This document shows, piece after piece, positions 16,235 to 24,950 of a stretch of 64,000 nt of DNA. The translations under genes and the position numbers were made by a program. The stretch lies in the NCBI RefSeq assembly GCF_000502835.1, contig NZ_AYVL01000014.1:48671-112670 (forward strand). Reading direction: 5' to 3'. The number at the start of each line of letters is the position of its first letter. Position 1 is the stretch's first letter. This DNA comes from Mesorhizobium sp. LSJC280B00. Its GTDB lineage: Bacteria; Pseudomonadota; Alphaproteobacteria; Rhizobiales; Rhizobiaceae. The notes under the pieces were generated by a model that worked only from the letters and a program-made list of their open reading frames with translations, was not told the DNA's origin and made no database searches.

Positions 16235-16870
16235 ATGACCGCAAACCCAGATTTCCCGGCCGATTTTCGCGCTGCGCTCGCCAACCTCTTCCTGTGGCGG
16301 CGCGACGTCAGGCGATTCAAGCCGACGCCGCTCCCCGATGGAGCGCTGGAGCGGCTGCTCGAGCTTGCCAGCGCCGCACCGTCCGTCGGGCTGAGCCAGC
16401 CCTGGCGCTTCGTCGTCGCCGAGAGCGAAGCATGCCGCGCCGCCGTCAGGGCCTGCTTCGAGCGCTGCAACGCGGAGGCACTCCAAAGCTTTTGCGGTGA
16501 ACGCGCCGCCCTGTATTCGCGCCTGAAGCTTGCCGGCCTGAATGAGGCGCCCTGCCAGCTTGCGGTTTTCGCCGACCGCGCAACCGAGCAAGGGCATGGG
16601 CTTGGCCGCCTGACCATGCCAGCCACCATAGACTATTCCGCTGTCATGGCGGTCCACACGATGTGGCTGGCGGCGCGCGCCGAAGGAATAGGCATGGGCT
16701 GGGTCTCGATCCTCGATCCGGCTGAGATGGCGACGATCCTGGACGTGGCGCCGGAGTGGACGCTGATCGGTTATTTCTGCGTCGGCTATCCCTCGGAGGA
16801 ACACAGCGTGCCGGAACTGGAACGGGAAGGCTGGGAGGTCCGGCGCGCTTCGATCGTGATAAGGCGGTAG
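16235..16870 (+). CDS. bluB: 5,6-dimethylbenzimidazole synthase
   Basis: BluB cannibalises reduced FMN with O2 to form dimethylbenzimidazole, the lower ligand of vitamin B12. The 211-residue protein is of the usual length and has the nitroreductase-like fold with family-specific sequence: FLWRRDVRRFKPTPL near residue 20, SAAPSVGLSQPWRFV near residue 55, and DYSAVMAVHTMWLAARAEGIGMGWVSILDP in the C-terminal half. The ATG at 16235 has AAAGG upstream. No other cobalamin gene is nearby, and I see no B12 riboswitch in the leader. It is on the same strand as the preceding orphan terminator. Confidence 0.9.
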   Translation: MTANPDFPADFRAALANLFLWRRDVRRFKPTPLPDGALERLLELASAAPSVGLSQPWRFVVAESEACRAAVRACFERCNAEALQSFCGERAALYSRLKLAGLNEAPCQLAVFADRATEQGHGLGRLTMPATIDYSAVMAVHTMWLAARAEGIGMGWVSILDPAEMATILDVAPEWTLIGYFCVGYPSEEHSVPELEREGWEVRRASIVIRR

Positions 16871-17017
16871 TACAACGGCGGCGCTGCCATCCTCTTTGCG
16901 CTCCTCCCTTGCAGGGCAGAATGGATATTCTGGATGATTTCGCCGATCGTCAGCATCGCCAACAAGAGACCGTGGCAAGGCCAGTCGCGACGGCCTTGAT
17001 CTGAGGAAGGGCATTGA

Positions 17018-17314
17018 ATGTTTCGCTGCGACGTGCAGGCCGAGATCTGGGTCTATCCGGGCAAGGGCGGCTGGCATTTCGTGACGCTGCCGCCGGAGCC
17101 TGGAGCATGGATCAAGACGGCGATGACGGGGCTGGCACGGCCCTGGGGCTCGCTCGGCGTGGAAGCCGTCATCGGCCAGACCAGATGGCGGACATCGCTG
17201 TTTCCCGACAAGAAATCCGGCAGCCTGCTCTTGCCGATCAAGACCGCGGTGCGGGTCCGCGAAGGCCTCGGGGCTGGCGACACGGCCAACCTGACGATCG
17301 AGATGCAGTTATGA
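17018..17314 (+). CDS. DUF1905 domain-containing protein
   Basis: A 98-residue soluble beta-rich protein. Residues 7-20 (QAEIWVYPGKGGWH) and the block RWRTSLFPDKKSGSLLLPIKTAVR with GLGAGD near the end match the DUF1905 pattern, a small barrel domain of unknown function found alone or fused to YdeI-type domains. The ATG follows TGAGGAAGGGCATTGA, giving a GAGG ribosome site. No conserved neighbour suggests a pathway. Confidence 0.75.
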   Translation: MFRCDVQAEIWVYPGKGGWHFVTLPPEPGAWIKTAMTGLARPWGSLGVEAVIGQTRWRTSLFPDKKSGSLLLPIKTAVRVREGLGAGDTANLTIEMQL

Positions 17315-17365
17315 CGACGTTGGGTCAGGCTGACGACGACGCGCTATAGGGCGGCCAGTCGGTCG

Positions 17366-17409
17366 GATCCAAAGTGGGTACCGGTTGTCGGAAAATCCGA
17401 TGCTCAGCA
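17366..17409. repeat. Interspersed rhizobial element (fragment)
   Basis: AAAGTGGGTACCGGTT and TCGGAAAATCCGA lie next to each other. The reverse complement, with ACCGGTACCCACTTT, closely resembles a repeat that I remember from many rhizobial intergenic regions. TCGGA-AAA-TCCGA is itself an inverted repeat. It lies upstream of the ndk promoter. Confidence 0.45.
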
Positions 17410-17486
17410 AAAAGATGAGCGGCGGCATGGTTCGACTTGAAAGTCCGCCGCCCCAGCGCAGAAATGCGCGCCGGGCCGGCCTCCCC

Positions 17487-17515
17487 TTGGCAAGGCGGCG
17501 GGCGGCTTGTATAGA
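17487..17515 (+). promoter_or_regulatory. Promoter of ndk
   Basis: TTGGCA at 17487-17492, a 17-base spacer and TATAGA at 17510-17515. The expected start at about 17522 gives a 37-base leader to the ndk ATG. Spacing and hexamers fit the housekeeping sigma factor well. Confidence 0.65.
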
Positions 17516-17558
17516 GCCCGCCACCTTCAATTCCACTCTCCATCACAAGGACGATCCC

Positions 17559-17981
17559 ATGGCGCTCGAACGCACCTTTTCCATGATCAAGCCGGACGCG
17601 ACCCGTCGCAATCTCACCGGCGCTATCACCAAGATACTGGAAGATGCCGGCCTGCGCGTCGTCGCTTCGCGCCGGGTGTGGATGAGCCGCCGTGAGGCGG
17701 AAGGTTTCTATGCCGTCCACAAGGAGCGTCCGTTCTTCGGCGAGCTGGTCGAATCCATGTCGTCGGGCCCGACAGTCGTGCAGGTACTGGAAGGCGAGAA
17801 CGCCATTGCCAAGAACCGCGAAGTGATGGGCGCCACCAATCCGGCAAGCGCCGCCGAAGGCACCATCCGCAAGCTGCACGCGCTGTCGATCGGCGAGAAT
17901 TCCGTGCATGGTTCCGATGCGCCGGAAACCGCCGCGCAGGAGATCAAATACTGGTTCTCGGACACCGAGATCGTCGGCTGA
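17559..17981 (+). CDS. ndk: Nucleoside diphosphate kinase
   Basis: Ndk transfers the gamma phosphate between nucleoside triphosphates and diphosphates and balances NTP pools. The 140-residue protein has the full family length. [18 protein letters not shown] holds the N-terminal kinase strand; the active-site histidine lies in [12 protein letters not shown] (H117-118 region). The ATG at 17559 is preceded by AAGGA; an upstream in-frame start would add 58 low-conservation residues and is rejected. Transcription is framed by the promoter at 17487 and the terminator at 18008, so ndk is monocistronic. Confidence 0.97.
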   Translation: MALERTFSMIKPDATRRNLTGAITKILEDAGLRVVASRRVWMSRREAEGFYAVHKERPFFGELVESMSSGPTVVQVLEGENAIAKNREVMGATNPASAAEGTIRKLHALSIGENSVHGSDAPETAAQEIKYWFSDTEIVG

Positions 17982-18007
17982 GCCGGCATCTCGAACCCCA
18001 TCAAAGA

Positions 18008-18032
18008 GGCCGGCGCAACGCCGGCCTTTTTT
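18008..18032 (+). terminator. Intrinsic terminator of ndk
   Basis: GGCCGGCG-CAA-CGCCGGCC is followed by TTTTTT at 18027-18032, 26 bases past the ndk stop. Confidence 0.9.
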
Positions 18033-18033
18033 G

Positions 18034-18138
18034 CTAAAGCGCGTCGCGTTCGACCGGCCTCTTGCGACGCGCTTTAGGTTTCTTGTCTTGATGCATGTCG
18101 TTATCGCAAAACCGCTGCACACTTTTGCGCGACATGCA
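18034..18138. repeat. Composite rhizobial palindromic element
   Basis: Two palindromes in a row. The first, 18034-18077, has 14-bp perfect arms CTAAAGCGCGTCGC and its complement. The second, 18092-18138, has TGCATGTCG and CGACATGCA outside CGCAAAA and TTTTGCG. The unit is a highly repeated intergenic element in Rhizobiales, recognised from memory. It follows the ndk terminator and precedes the methyltransferase gene by 100 bases. Confidence 0.75.
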
Positions 18139-18239
18139 GTAGCGGACATTTTCAGCTTCAGGCTCCTCGACGGGTCACGGGTGCGTTAAGCTCGGAGGGG
18201 CGGATCAAACGCGGTCCCGACAATGGAGCCGACCAGGCC

Positions 18240-18848
18240 ATGACCAGCACCATTCCCGGTTTCTTCCAAGGCACCGAAATGCCAACCAGCGGCTGGTGGG
18301 AAGCGCTGTGGCCCGAGCCTGCCAGTGTCCTGGCGGCAGTCGGCATGAAGCCCGGCACGGACGTGGTCGATCTCTGCTGCGGCGACGGCTGGTTCACGCT
18401 GCCAATCGCCAGGGTCGCCCGTCATGTAATCGCCATCGACATCGATGCCGATCTGCTCGAAGTCGCCAGGCGGCGGCTGGCCGAAGGAGGCGCGGGCAAT
18501 TGCGAGTTTTTGGCGGGCGACGCCTATGAACTTGCCAGGCTGGTGCCTCAAACCGTCGACTTCGTCTTTATCGCCAACGCTTTCCACGGCGTTCCGGATC
18601 GGCCGCGGCTTGCCCGCGCCGTGCGCGCGACGCTTGGCCCTGCCGGTCGTTTTGCCATCGTCAACTGGCACCAGCAGCCGCGCGAGCAGACCAGGGTCCT
18701 GGGCGAGCCGCGCGGGCCAAAGACCGAGCTGAGGCTGTCACCCGAACAGACCACCGCGTCGGTGGAAGCGAGCGGGTTCAAGCTCGCCGAGCTGGTTGAT
18801 GTGCCGCCCTATCACTATGGCGCGGTATTCAAACTCGCGACGAATTGA
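18240..18848 (+). CDS. Class I SAM-dependent methyltransferase
   Basis: A 202-residue Rossmann-fold methyltransferase. Motif I is VVDLCCGDGWFTLP around residues 42-55, followed by the acidic residue of strand 2 (VIAIDID) and GDAYELARL. FVFIANAFHGVPD corresponds to motif IV/post-motif. The substrate is not deducible; the fold resembles small-molecule or ubiquinone-type methyltransferases. The ATG at 18240 gives the full domain. It has no operon partner and stands downstream of a repeat element. Confidence 0.8.
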   Translation: MTSTIPGFFQGTEMPTSGWWEALWPEPASVLAAVGMKPGTDVVDLCCGDGWFTLPIARVARHVIAIDIDADLLEVARRRLAEGGAGNCEFLAGDAYELARLVPQTVDFVFIANAFHGVPDRPRLARAVRATLGPAGRFAIVNWHQQPREQTRVLGEPRGPKTELRLSPEQTTASVEASGFKLAELVDVPPYHYGAVFKLATN

Positions 18849-18923
18849 GAAATATCGCATGAGATGCGGCATCGTCGCCCGATACATGTCGCCCGCCGCC
18901 CCCTAGCGGCGGGTTCTGCCAGT

Positions 18924-19193
18924 CTATTTCGCCTCGCGTTCCTTCACGTTCGCATGTTCGTTCGCCGCTTCCGTGTCGGTGGACGGGGTCTTGGTCTCTT
19001 CACCTGAAAACGGGCTGCCCTGCCCCGGTGCGAGATCGCCGCTATGGCCGGCCTTGTTGGTCTGGAACGGTTGGCTGTCCGCTTTGAGACCGTGGTCAAG
19101 AGCATTGACGAGATGGTCGTCCGCCTTGGCAAGGCCGGTAAAGGCAAGGAGCGATGCACCGGTGGCGGCAAGGATAAGCGTGTGCGTTTTCAT
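18924..19193 (-). CDS. Small exported hypothetical protein, 89 aa
   Basis: A secreted or periplasmic protein with a signal peptide (MKTHTLILAATGASLLAFTG, then LAKADD; cleavage probably after AKA). The mature part is hydrophilic and disordered in appearance (Gln, Asn, Thr, Glu rich), ending in a charged tail NVKEREAK. No cysteines. The start at 19193 is set by AAAGGAG seven bases upstream; an upstream in-frame ATG lacks a ribosome site. I do not recognise a family; the overall style resembles small Rhizobiales exported proteins such as DUF680. Confidence 0.7.
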   Translation of the reverse strand: MKTHTLILAATGASLLAFTGLAKADDHLVNALDHGLKADSQPFQTNKAGHSGDLAPGQGSPFSGEETKTPSTDTEAANEHANVKEREAK

Positions 19194-19386
19194 GTCTGGA
19201 CTCCTTTGAGTTAAGGCCAGAACGAGCCGCAGCCATTCTGGCGGCCTCAACGAAGGGACAAACGTCCCTTTTGCCTTACCCGCCATTTATGAAGAACTAA
19301 CGCGCCCCCTGCCCGGCCTATTCCCGCTGAAACACAACGTGATCGGCATGCAGCTGCCGCAGAGAGTAATCGGCTTGGGTGATGCG

Positions 19387-20154
19387 CTAGCTCGCGGCGT
19401 TGAAGCGCAGAATGTCGCGGCCGCCGCTGTCAATGATGACAAGCTTGCCGGCGTCGACGTGGTAGGATGCCGCTTTGGCCAGCGCCTCGAACAGCGCCTT
19501 TTCCTCGGCCATGACCTGAGGCGCGCAGGCCTTGAAGGTCGAGCCGATGTCGCTGATGGCGATCGTCGAGCCGTCTACCTTGGCAGTGGCGAAATAGACG
19601 TTGCAAGGGCCGCTGCCGCCGGCCTTGCCGGCTTCGCTGATCCGGAATGTCGCCCGCGGCTCGGCAATCACGCCGACACCGTCGATATATTCGACCAGCC
19701 AGCTTTGGCCGAACACCGAGGCTGCCGCCGGCGCATCGCTCGGCGCCGCCATTTTCAGCATGATGGTCTGTGGCGCGTCGCTGAGCGGGTCGACCTGATG
19801 GCGCGTATCGGTGACGAATAGCAGCCGGTCGTCGACAGTGATGCGCGCCTGCAGCGCGTAGGTCATATCAGGCCGGATCACCCGCGGATCGAAGCTGATC
19901 TCGAACTTGATCGGCACCTGGCCGGCCGGCACCACCTTGCGCTCGCCGATGATTGCGGCCGGGGCGTCGGCCAGCGACACGTCGGCAAGCTGCACGGAAA
20001 GCACGGCATTGGGCGGCAGCGCGATGCGCTCGCGATACATCACCTCGCCCTTGAGGGTCTTTTCGGCAGCGGCGGAATGATCCGGAACGGCCAGGATGCC
20101 GACGGCCAGCGGCACGAGCCCGAAGATGAAGAACTCGGCAATCCTGTCCAGCAT
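19387..20154 (-). CDS. YbaY-like and META domain exported protein
   Basis: A 255-residue envelope protein. The N-terminus is a signal or anchor (FFIFGLVPLAVGILAVP). Residues about 35-130 are a YbaY/YscW-like beta domain (GEVMYRERIALPPNAVLSVQLADVSLADAPAAIIGER is typical of the family that opens with oxidised-polymer-like strands). The C-terminal half resembles a META/HslJ domain (SWLVEYIDGVGVIAEPRATFRI, SGPCNVYFATAKVDG). The same domain pair occurs in proteins linked to heat or antibiotic tolerance, but function is unproven. Divergence and operon structure give no further clue; the moaE block lies beyond it. Confidence 0.75.
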   Translation of the reverse strand: MLDRIAEFFIFGLVPLAVGILAVPDHSAAAEKTLKGEVMYRERIALPPNAVLSVQLADVSLADAPAAIIGERKVVPAGQVPIKFEISFDPRVIRPDMTYALQARITVDDRLLFVTDTRHQVDPLSDAPQTIMLKMAAPSDAPAAASVFGQSWLVEYIDGVGVIAEPRATFRISEAGKAGGSGPCNVYFATAKVDGSTIAISDIGSTFKACAPQVMAEEKALFEALAKAASYHVDAGKLVIIDSGGRDILRFNAAS

Positions 20155-20239
20155 GATCCTGCTCCCCTTCCGGCCAAGGGTCTCGCAGGATTGCGGTCAA
20201 TGAATGGCCGGCAGGGTATGGGATGGCTGTCGCAGGGAT

Positions 20240-20719
20240 TTATTTGGACGGCGGCTGCTTCCAGCGGCCCGCCGCCTTGTCGTCGGCGTCCTTGGCGTCG
20301 ACCCAGCCGCCTTCGGAACCGTCGCTATGGTGTTCCTTTTTCCAGAACGGCGCCCGTGATTTCAAATAGTCCATCAGGAAATTCGCGGCCTCGAACGCCG
20401 CCTGCCGGTGGGCGGAAGCCGCCACTACCAGCACGATGTTTTCGCCGGGCGCGATCTTGCCGTGGCGATGGATGACGGTGAGCCCCTGCAGCGGCCAGCG
20501 CTCGATTGCCTCGCCGGCGATGCGGGAAATCTCGGCTTCCGCCATGCCGGGATAATGTTCGAGCTCGAGCGCGGAGAGCCTGCCTTGCTCGTCGCGGCAG
20601 AGGCCGGAGAAGGTCACCACAGCGCCGATGTCGTTGCGACCCCTGGTCAGCCTGGCGATCTCGGCGGCGACGTCGAAATCCTCCGCCTGGATGCGCACGA
20701 CCGGCACCACCGCGGACAT
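20240..20719 (-). CDS. moaE: Molybdopterin synthase catalytic subunit
   Basis: MoaE, together with thiocarboxylated MoaD, inserts sulfur into precursor Z to form molybdopterin. The 159-residue protein has the conserved cores GAVVTFSGLCRDEQGR near residue 30, LELEHYPGMAE, and IHRHGKIAPGE and FLMDYLKSRAPFWKKE in the C-terminal half, where the catalytic lysines sit. The gene follows moaD by three bases in a minus-strand run with pgsA. Its products would serve the molybdopterin oxidoreductase at 6220. Confidence 0.95.
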   Translation of the reverse strand: MSAVVPVVRIQAEDFDVAAEIARLTRGRNDIGAVVTFSGLCRDEQGRLSALELEHYPGMAEAEISRIAGEAIERWPLQGLTVIHRHGKIAPGENIVLVVAASAHRQAAFEAANFLMDYLKSRAPFWKKEHHSDGSEGGWVDAKDADDKAAGRWKQPPSK

Positions 20720-20722
20720 GGT

Positions 20723-20980
20723 TCAGCCACCGGTCATCGGCGGGAACAGCGCGATCTCGCGCGCGCCGGCAATCTTCTCGCGGTGCTCGACATGTTCCTG
20801 GTTGATGGCGACGCGGATCACGTCAGGATATTGCAGCGCGTTCTCGTACTCCTCGCCGCGCGATTTCAGCCAGCGCAACAGGTCGGCGACCGTTTCGATG
20901 CCGGCCGGCAGTTCGACCTCTTCCTCCGGTCTGCCGATCCGCTCGCGCACCCAGGCGAAATAGATGAGCTTGGTCGACAT
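20723..20980 (-). CDS. moaD: Molybdopterin synthase sulfur carrier subunit
   Basis: MoaD is a ubiquitin-like 85-residue protein ending in the required diglycine PMTGG, which is adenylated by MoeB-type enzymes and thiocarboxylated. The beta-grasp region is visible (KLIYFAWVRERIGRPEEEVELP, VIRVAINQEHVEH). It is translated directly after pgsA (one base between) and just before moaE, a minimal synthase pair without moaA or moaC. Confidence 0.95.
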   Translation of the reverse strand: MSTKLIYFAWVRERIGRPEEEVELPAGIETVADLLRWLKSRGEEYENALQYPDVIRVAINQEHVEHREKIAGAREIALFPPMTGG

Positions 20981-20981
20981 G

Positions 20982-21578
20982 TCACTCGTCCATGATGTGC
21001 TTGAGGCCGGCGCGGAAATAGTCGTAGCCAGTGTAGAGCGTCACCAGGGCGGCGATCCACAGCAGCACCAGCCCGGTCTGGGTGGTCAGCGGGAAGATCT
21101 TGTCGCCGGCAGGTCCCGCCAGCAGGAAGGCGATGGCGATCATCTGGATGGTGGTCTTCCATTTGGCGAGCTGCGTCACCGGCACCGAGACCTTCAAGGC
21201 CGCCAGATATTCGCGCAGGCCCGAGACCAGGATCTCGCGGCACAGGATGATGATCGCCGCCCATAGCGACCAGCCGGCGATGCCGGCATGGCGGTCGGTG
21301 TCGGCGGCAAGCAGCAGCAGGCAAGTGGCGACCAGCAGCTTGTCGGCGATCGGGTCGAGCATCTTGCCGATGTTGGAGGTCTGCTGCCAGGCGCGCGCCA
21401 GATAGCCGTCGAAGTAATCGGTGATCGAGGCGAGCAGGAAAATGACGAGCGCCGACCAGCGCGCGAAGTCGCTCGATTTCAGATGCCCTTCCAGGAAGAA
21501 GCACAGCACCACCAGCGGCACCGCCAGGATGCGGGCATAAGTGAGCATGTTGGGCAGGTTGAATGCGCGCTGAGCCAT
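20982..21578 (-). CDS. pgsA: CDP-diacylglycerol-glycerol-3-phosphate 3-phosphatidyltransferase
   Basis: PgsA makes phosphatidylglycerol phosphate in the inner membrane. The 198-residue protein has several membrane helices and the CDP-alcohol phosphotransferase motif D-G-x2-A-R-x8-G-x3-D-x3-D in DGYLARAWQQTSNIGKMLDP and IAD. It sits downstream of uvrC in a minus-strand series; the pgsA-uvrC neighbourhood is widely conserved in bacteria. Start region MAQRAFNLPNMLTYARILAVP is typical. Confidence 0.95.
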   Translation of the reverse strand: MAQRAFNLPNMLTYARILAVPLVVLCFFLEGHLKSSDFARWSALVIFLLASITDYFDGYLARAWQQTSNIGKMLDPIADKLLVATCLLLLAADTDRHAGIAGWSLWAAIIILCREILVSGLREYLAALKVSVPVTQLAKWKTTIQMIAIAFLLAGPAGDKIFPLTTQTGLVLLWIAALVTLYTGYDYFRAGLKHIMDE

Positions 21579-21678
21579 GTTTTGGGAACTCTTTCTGCCT
21601 GCTTAGTCAAATCAGAAGCGAATGTGGGGGGTCAACAGGCCAGAATCGATTAGCCAGCCGAAATGTCGGCAATACGTC

Positions 21679-23757
21679 TTAGCTCTCGTGAAAATGATTG
21701 TAGACCAATTTCGCCACCTGCTCGGAAATGCCATCGACCTTGACCAGGTCCTCGACGGCGGCGCGGCTGACGGCCTTGGCCGTGCCGAAATGCATCAGCA
21801 GCGCGCGCTTGCGGCCGGGTCCGATGCCGCTGATCTCGTCGAGCGGGCTCTTGACCATCTCCTTCTTGCGGCGGGCGCGGTGCGAACCGATGGCGAAGCG
21901 ATGGACCTCGTCGCGCAGCCGCTGGACGAAATAGAGCACCGGATCGCGAACGGGCAGCGAGAATGGGGCCCTGCCCTTGACGAAGAAGCGTTCGCGGCCG
22001 GCATCGCGGTCCTGACCCTTGGCGATGCCGATGGCCACCACCCGGTCCTCGATGCCGAGGTCGGCCAGGATCTTGCGCACCGCCGTCATCTGGCCCTGGC
22101 CGCCGTCGATGAGGATGACGTCGGGCCAGGCGGGGAAGCCGCCCGCGTCCTCGATATCGTCGCCCGGTTCGGTAGGGCTCGCCTCGCCCGCGCTCTCGGT
22201 TTGCGGGGCGTCGCCATGTTCCTTCAACAGCCGCGAAAAGCGCCGCTGCATCACCTCGCGCATCATGCCGAAATCGTCGCCCGGCGTGATCTCGGTCGAA
22301 CGGATGTTGAACTTTCGATACTGGTTCTTCACAAAACCTTCCGGCCCGGCGACGACCATGGCGCCGACGGCGTTGGTGCCCATGATGTGCGAGTTGTCAT
22401 AGACCTCGATGCGCACCGGCGGTTTTTCCAGGCCGAAGGTCTCGACAAAGCCAGTGAGCAGCCGCGCCTGGGTCGAGGTTTCGGCGAGCCGCCGGCCGAG
22501 CGCCTCGCGCGCGTTCTGCAGCGCGTTGTCGGTCAGGTCCTTCTTCTCGCCGCGCTGCGGCACGGAGATCGACACCTTGCGGCCGGCGCGGGTGGAGAGG
22601 GCCTCCGCCAGCAATTCCTGGTCCTCGACGCCATGCGACAACAGGATGGTGCGCGGCGTCGGCTTGTCGTCGTAGAACTGCGCCAGGAACGATCCCAGCA
22701 CCTCGCCGGCTTCGAGCGCCGGATCGGCCTTGGGAAAATAGGCGCGGTTGCCCCAGTTCTGGCCGGTGCGGAAGAAGAACACCTGGATGCAGACCTGGCC
22801 GCCCTCCTGATGGATGGCGAAGACATCGGCCTCGTCGACGGTCTGCGGATTGATGCCTTGATGGCTCTGCACATGCGACAGCGCCGCCAGCCGATCGCGA
22901 TATATGGCGGCGCGTTCGAAATCGAGGTTCTCCGAAGCCTGCTGCATGGCGGCGGAGATCTCCGTCTTCACCTTCTGGCTGCGGCCGGAGAGAAAATCCT
23001 TCGCCTCGGCGACAAGCCTTGCATAGTCGCCGTGCGAGATTTCGCCGGTGCACGGGCCGGCGCAGCGCTTGATCTGGAACAAAAGGCAAGGCCGGGTGCG
23101 GTTCTCGTAGAAGGAGTCGGTGCAGCTCCTGAGCAGGAAGGCGCGCTGCAGCGAGTTGATGGTACGGCCAACTGCGCCGGCCGAGGCGAAGGGGCCGAAA
23201 TAGTCGCCCTTGCGCGAGCGCGCGCCGCGGTGCTTGTAAATACCGGGCGAGACATGGTCGCCGGTCAACAGGATATAGGGGAACGACTTGTCGTCGCGCA
23301 TGAGCACGTTGAAGCGTGGCCGCAAGCGCTTGATGAGGTTGGCTTCAAGCAGCAGCGCTTCGATCTCGGTGCGGGTGACGACGAACTCCATGGTCGATGT
23401 CTCTCGCACCATGCGGCCGATACGGCTGGTGTGGAACCGGCCTTGCGCGTAGCTGGTGACCCGCTTCTTCAGGCTGCGTGCCTTGCCGACATAGAGCACG
23501 TCGCCGGCGGCATTCATCATGCGGTAGACGCCGGGCGCATTGGGCAGCCGCTTTACCAGCGTCTGGATCACCTCGGCGCCGACCATGCCGTCGGCGTCGC
23601 CGGCATGCGGGGTCCAGTCGATGGCGGTGAAAGTAACGTCCGGACCGCTGGCTGCAGGCTCGACGACCTCCTCGGCCGCCTCGTCCTCGAGGTCGATTTC
23701 GGGCGGCAGGTCGTCGGCGCCACCGCGCGTTTTTTGTTTCTGGTCCATGGGGCTCAT
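21679..23757 (-). CDS. uvrC: Excinuclease ABC subunit C
   Basis: UvrC makes both incisions in nucleotide excision repair. In 692 residues the N-terminal GIY-YIG nuclease ([28 protein letters not shown]) is followed by a UVR domain ([17 protein letters not shown]) for UvrB, the RNase H-like second nuclease ([32 protein letters not shown]) and two C-terminal helix-hairpin-helix motifs ([17 protein letters not shown]). The start at 23757 overlaps the preceding SDR stop as ATGA. An acidic extension of about 50 residues precedes the catalytic domain, as in other alphaproteobacteria. Confidence 0.96.
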   Translation of the reverse strand: MSPMDQKQKTRGGADDLPPEIDLEDEAAEEVVEPAASGPDVTFTAIDWTPHAGDADGMVGAEVIQTLVKRLPNAPGVYRMMNAAGDVLYVGKARSLKKRVTSYAQGRFHTSRIGRMVRETSTMEFVVTRTEIEALLLEANLIKRLRPRFNVLMRDDKSFPYILLTGDHVSPGIYKHRGARSRKGDYFGPFASAGAVGRTINSLQRAFLLRSCTDSFYENRTRPCLLFQIKRCAGPCTGEISHGDYARLVAEAKDFLSGRSQKVKTEISAAMQQASENLDFERAAIYRDRLAALSHVQSHQGINPQTVDEADVFAIHQEGGQVCIQVFFFRTGQNWGNRAYFPKADPALEAGEVLGSFLAQFYDDKPTPRTILLSHGVEDQELLAEALSTRAGRKVSISVPQRGEKKDLTDNALQNAREALGRRLAETSTQARLLTGFVETFGLEKPPVRIEVYDNSHIMGTNAVGAMVVAGPEGFVKNQYRKFNIRSTEITPGDDFGMMREVMQRRFSRLLKEHGDAPQTESAGEASPTEPGDDIEDAGGFPAWPDVILIDGGQGQMTAVRKILADLGIEDRVVAIGIAKGQDRDAGRERFFVKGRAPFSLPVRDPVLYFVQRLRDEVHRFAIGSHRARRKKEMVKSPLDEISGIGPGRKRALLMHFGTAKAVSRAAVEDLVKVDGISEQVAKLVYNHFHES

Positions 23758-24530
23758 TCCGTCATGCCTGTCACATCGGGCGTCTGCCATGCAAGATGCT
23801 GGCCGCCGTCAAGCGCGATCATCTGGCCGGTGACCGAGCGTGCCGCCCAGAGATAACGGATAGTGGCACCGAATTCCGGCAATTCCGGGCCGCGTTTCAG
23901 GATCAGCCCGGCAATCTGGGCATCGAAATCGCTGTCGTGCTGGCGCGTGTTCTTCAAGGTCGGGCCAGGACCAATGGCGTTGACACGGATGCGGGGACCC
24001 AGCGCCTGCGCCATCATCTCGGTCGCCGCCCACAAGGTCGACTTCGACAGCGCATAGGAGAAATAACGCGGCGTCGGTCGCCAGACGCGCTGATCGATCA
24101 TGTTGACGATCAGCCCCTCACTGTTCTGCGGCAAGGCCCGGGCGAAAGTCTGTGCCAACAGCGCCGGCGCCTTGACATGCATGGCGAAATGGCGATCCCA
24201 GGCCGGCCAGTCGAAATCCTCAACGCTGTCGTGCTCGAACAGCGAGGCGTTGTTGACCAGCAGCGACACCGGCCCGAGTGCCGCCGCAGCGCGGCCGACA
24301 AGGTTGCTGACCGCGCCCATGTCGGTCAGGTCGGCAGCAACCACTGCGGCCCGGCCATGTCGACCAAAATGACCACTGGTGATCTGGGCCGCCAGTTCCT
24401 CCGCCTCGGCCAGCGAGCGATTGCAATGAATGGCTACGGCAAAACCATGCGCGGCAAGATCTTCGACGATCGCCCTGCCGATCCGCTTCGCCCCGCCCGT
24501 CACCAGTGCCGTCGCGGCGACCTTGCTCAT
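23754..24530 (-). CDS. SDR family NAD(P)-dependent oxidoreductase
   Basis: A 258-residue short-chain dehydrogenase. Cofactor motif [11 protein letters not shown] at residues 11-21, NNASLFEH in the middle, and catalytic Y-x3-K in YALSKSTLW. The active-site region [19 protein letters not shown] and the TGGAKRIG motif resemble pteridine-reductase/FolM-like enzymes, suggesting dihydrofolate or biopterin reduction, though this is only a similarity. Coupled to uvrC by a four-base overlap. Confidence 0.85.
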   Translation of the reverse strand: MSKVAATALVTGGAKRIGRAIVEDLAAHGFAVAIHCNRSLAEAEELAAQITSGHFGRHGRAAVVAADLTDMGAVSNLVGRAAAALGPVSLLVNNASLFEHDSVEDFDWPAWDRHFAMHVKAPALLAQTFARALPQNSEGLIVNMIDQRVWRPTPRYFSYALSKSTLWAATEMMAQALGPRIRVNAIGPGPTLKNTRQHDSDFDAQIAGLILKRGPELPEFGATIRYLWAARSVTGQMIALDGGQHLAWQTPDVTGMTE

Positions 24531-24950
24531 CTGTCAATCCTTAATCCGATGCCGATTCCGACCTGCCGGGATCGCGCCGGCAAATTATGGCCCGCCAAGC
24601 GTTAAATCCCATTTCCACCTGGGGCAGGATTGTGGCAAAGTGGCCGGTGGGCGTTTTGGCTCGACCGGAATTCGGGCCAGCCCGCCCGCAATATAGGGCG
24701 CTGGAGCCCTTACACCAAGCCGTGTGCAGTGCAGCACGGCGAACCTGCTGACATTCGCTGTTGCGAAGATGCAACGTCAAGGTTCTGCCTCATTCGTGCC
24801 AGGTAATGACCCAAGTTCAGGTTCGCTTCAGCCGCATTTCGACACGACATTTGGAACCGTTGAACGCCGGATCCGTTTCACCCCCCGGACGGGTTGAGGG
24901 CGCTCATGAAAAAACAAGCCTGTGTCCTGTGGCTTAAGGAGTAAAGAACA
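24531..24950. other. Divergent intergenic region, SDR and outer-membrane barrel
   Basis: 420 bases between the divergent SDR (minus) and barrel (plus) genes, expected to contain both promoters. I see no convincing gene; short open frames here lack codon bias and ribosome sites. TAAGGAG lies 11 bases before the barrel ATG. I could not assign promoter hexamers with confidence. Confidence 0.5.

Noticed and set aside
21622..23856. A 744-codon open frame on the plus strand
   Set aside because: It is antisense to uvrC and has the Gly/Arg/His composition of a mirrored coding strand.
24541..24780. A 79-codon minus-strand open frame upstream of the SDR gene
   Set aside because: Cys- and Trp-rich, with no ribosome site, in a region that must hold two divergent promoters.
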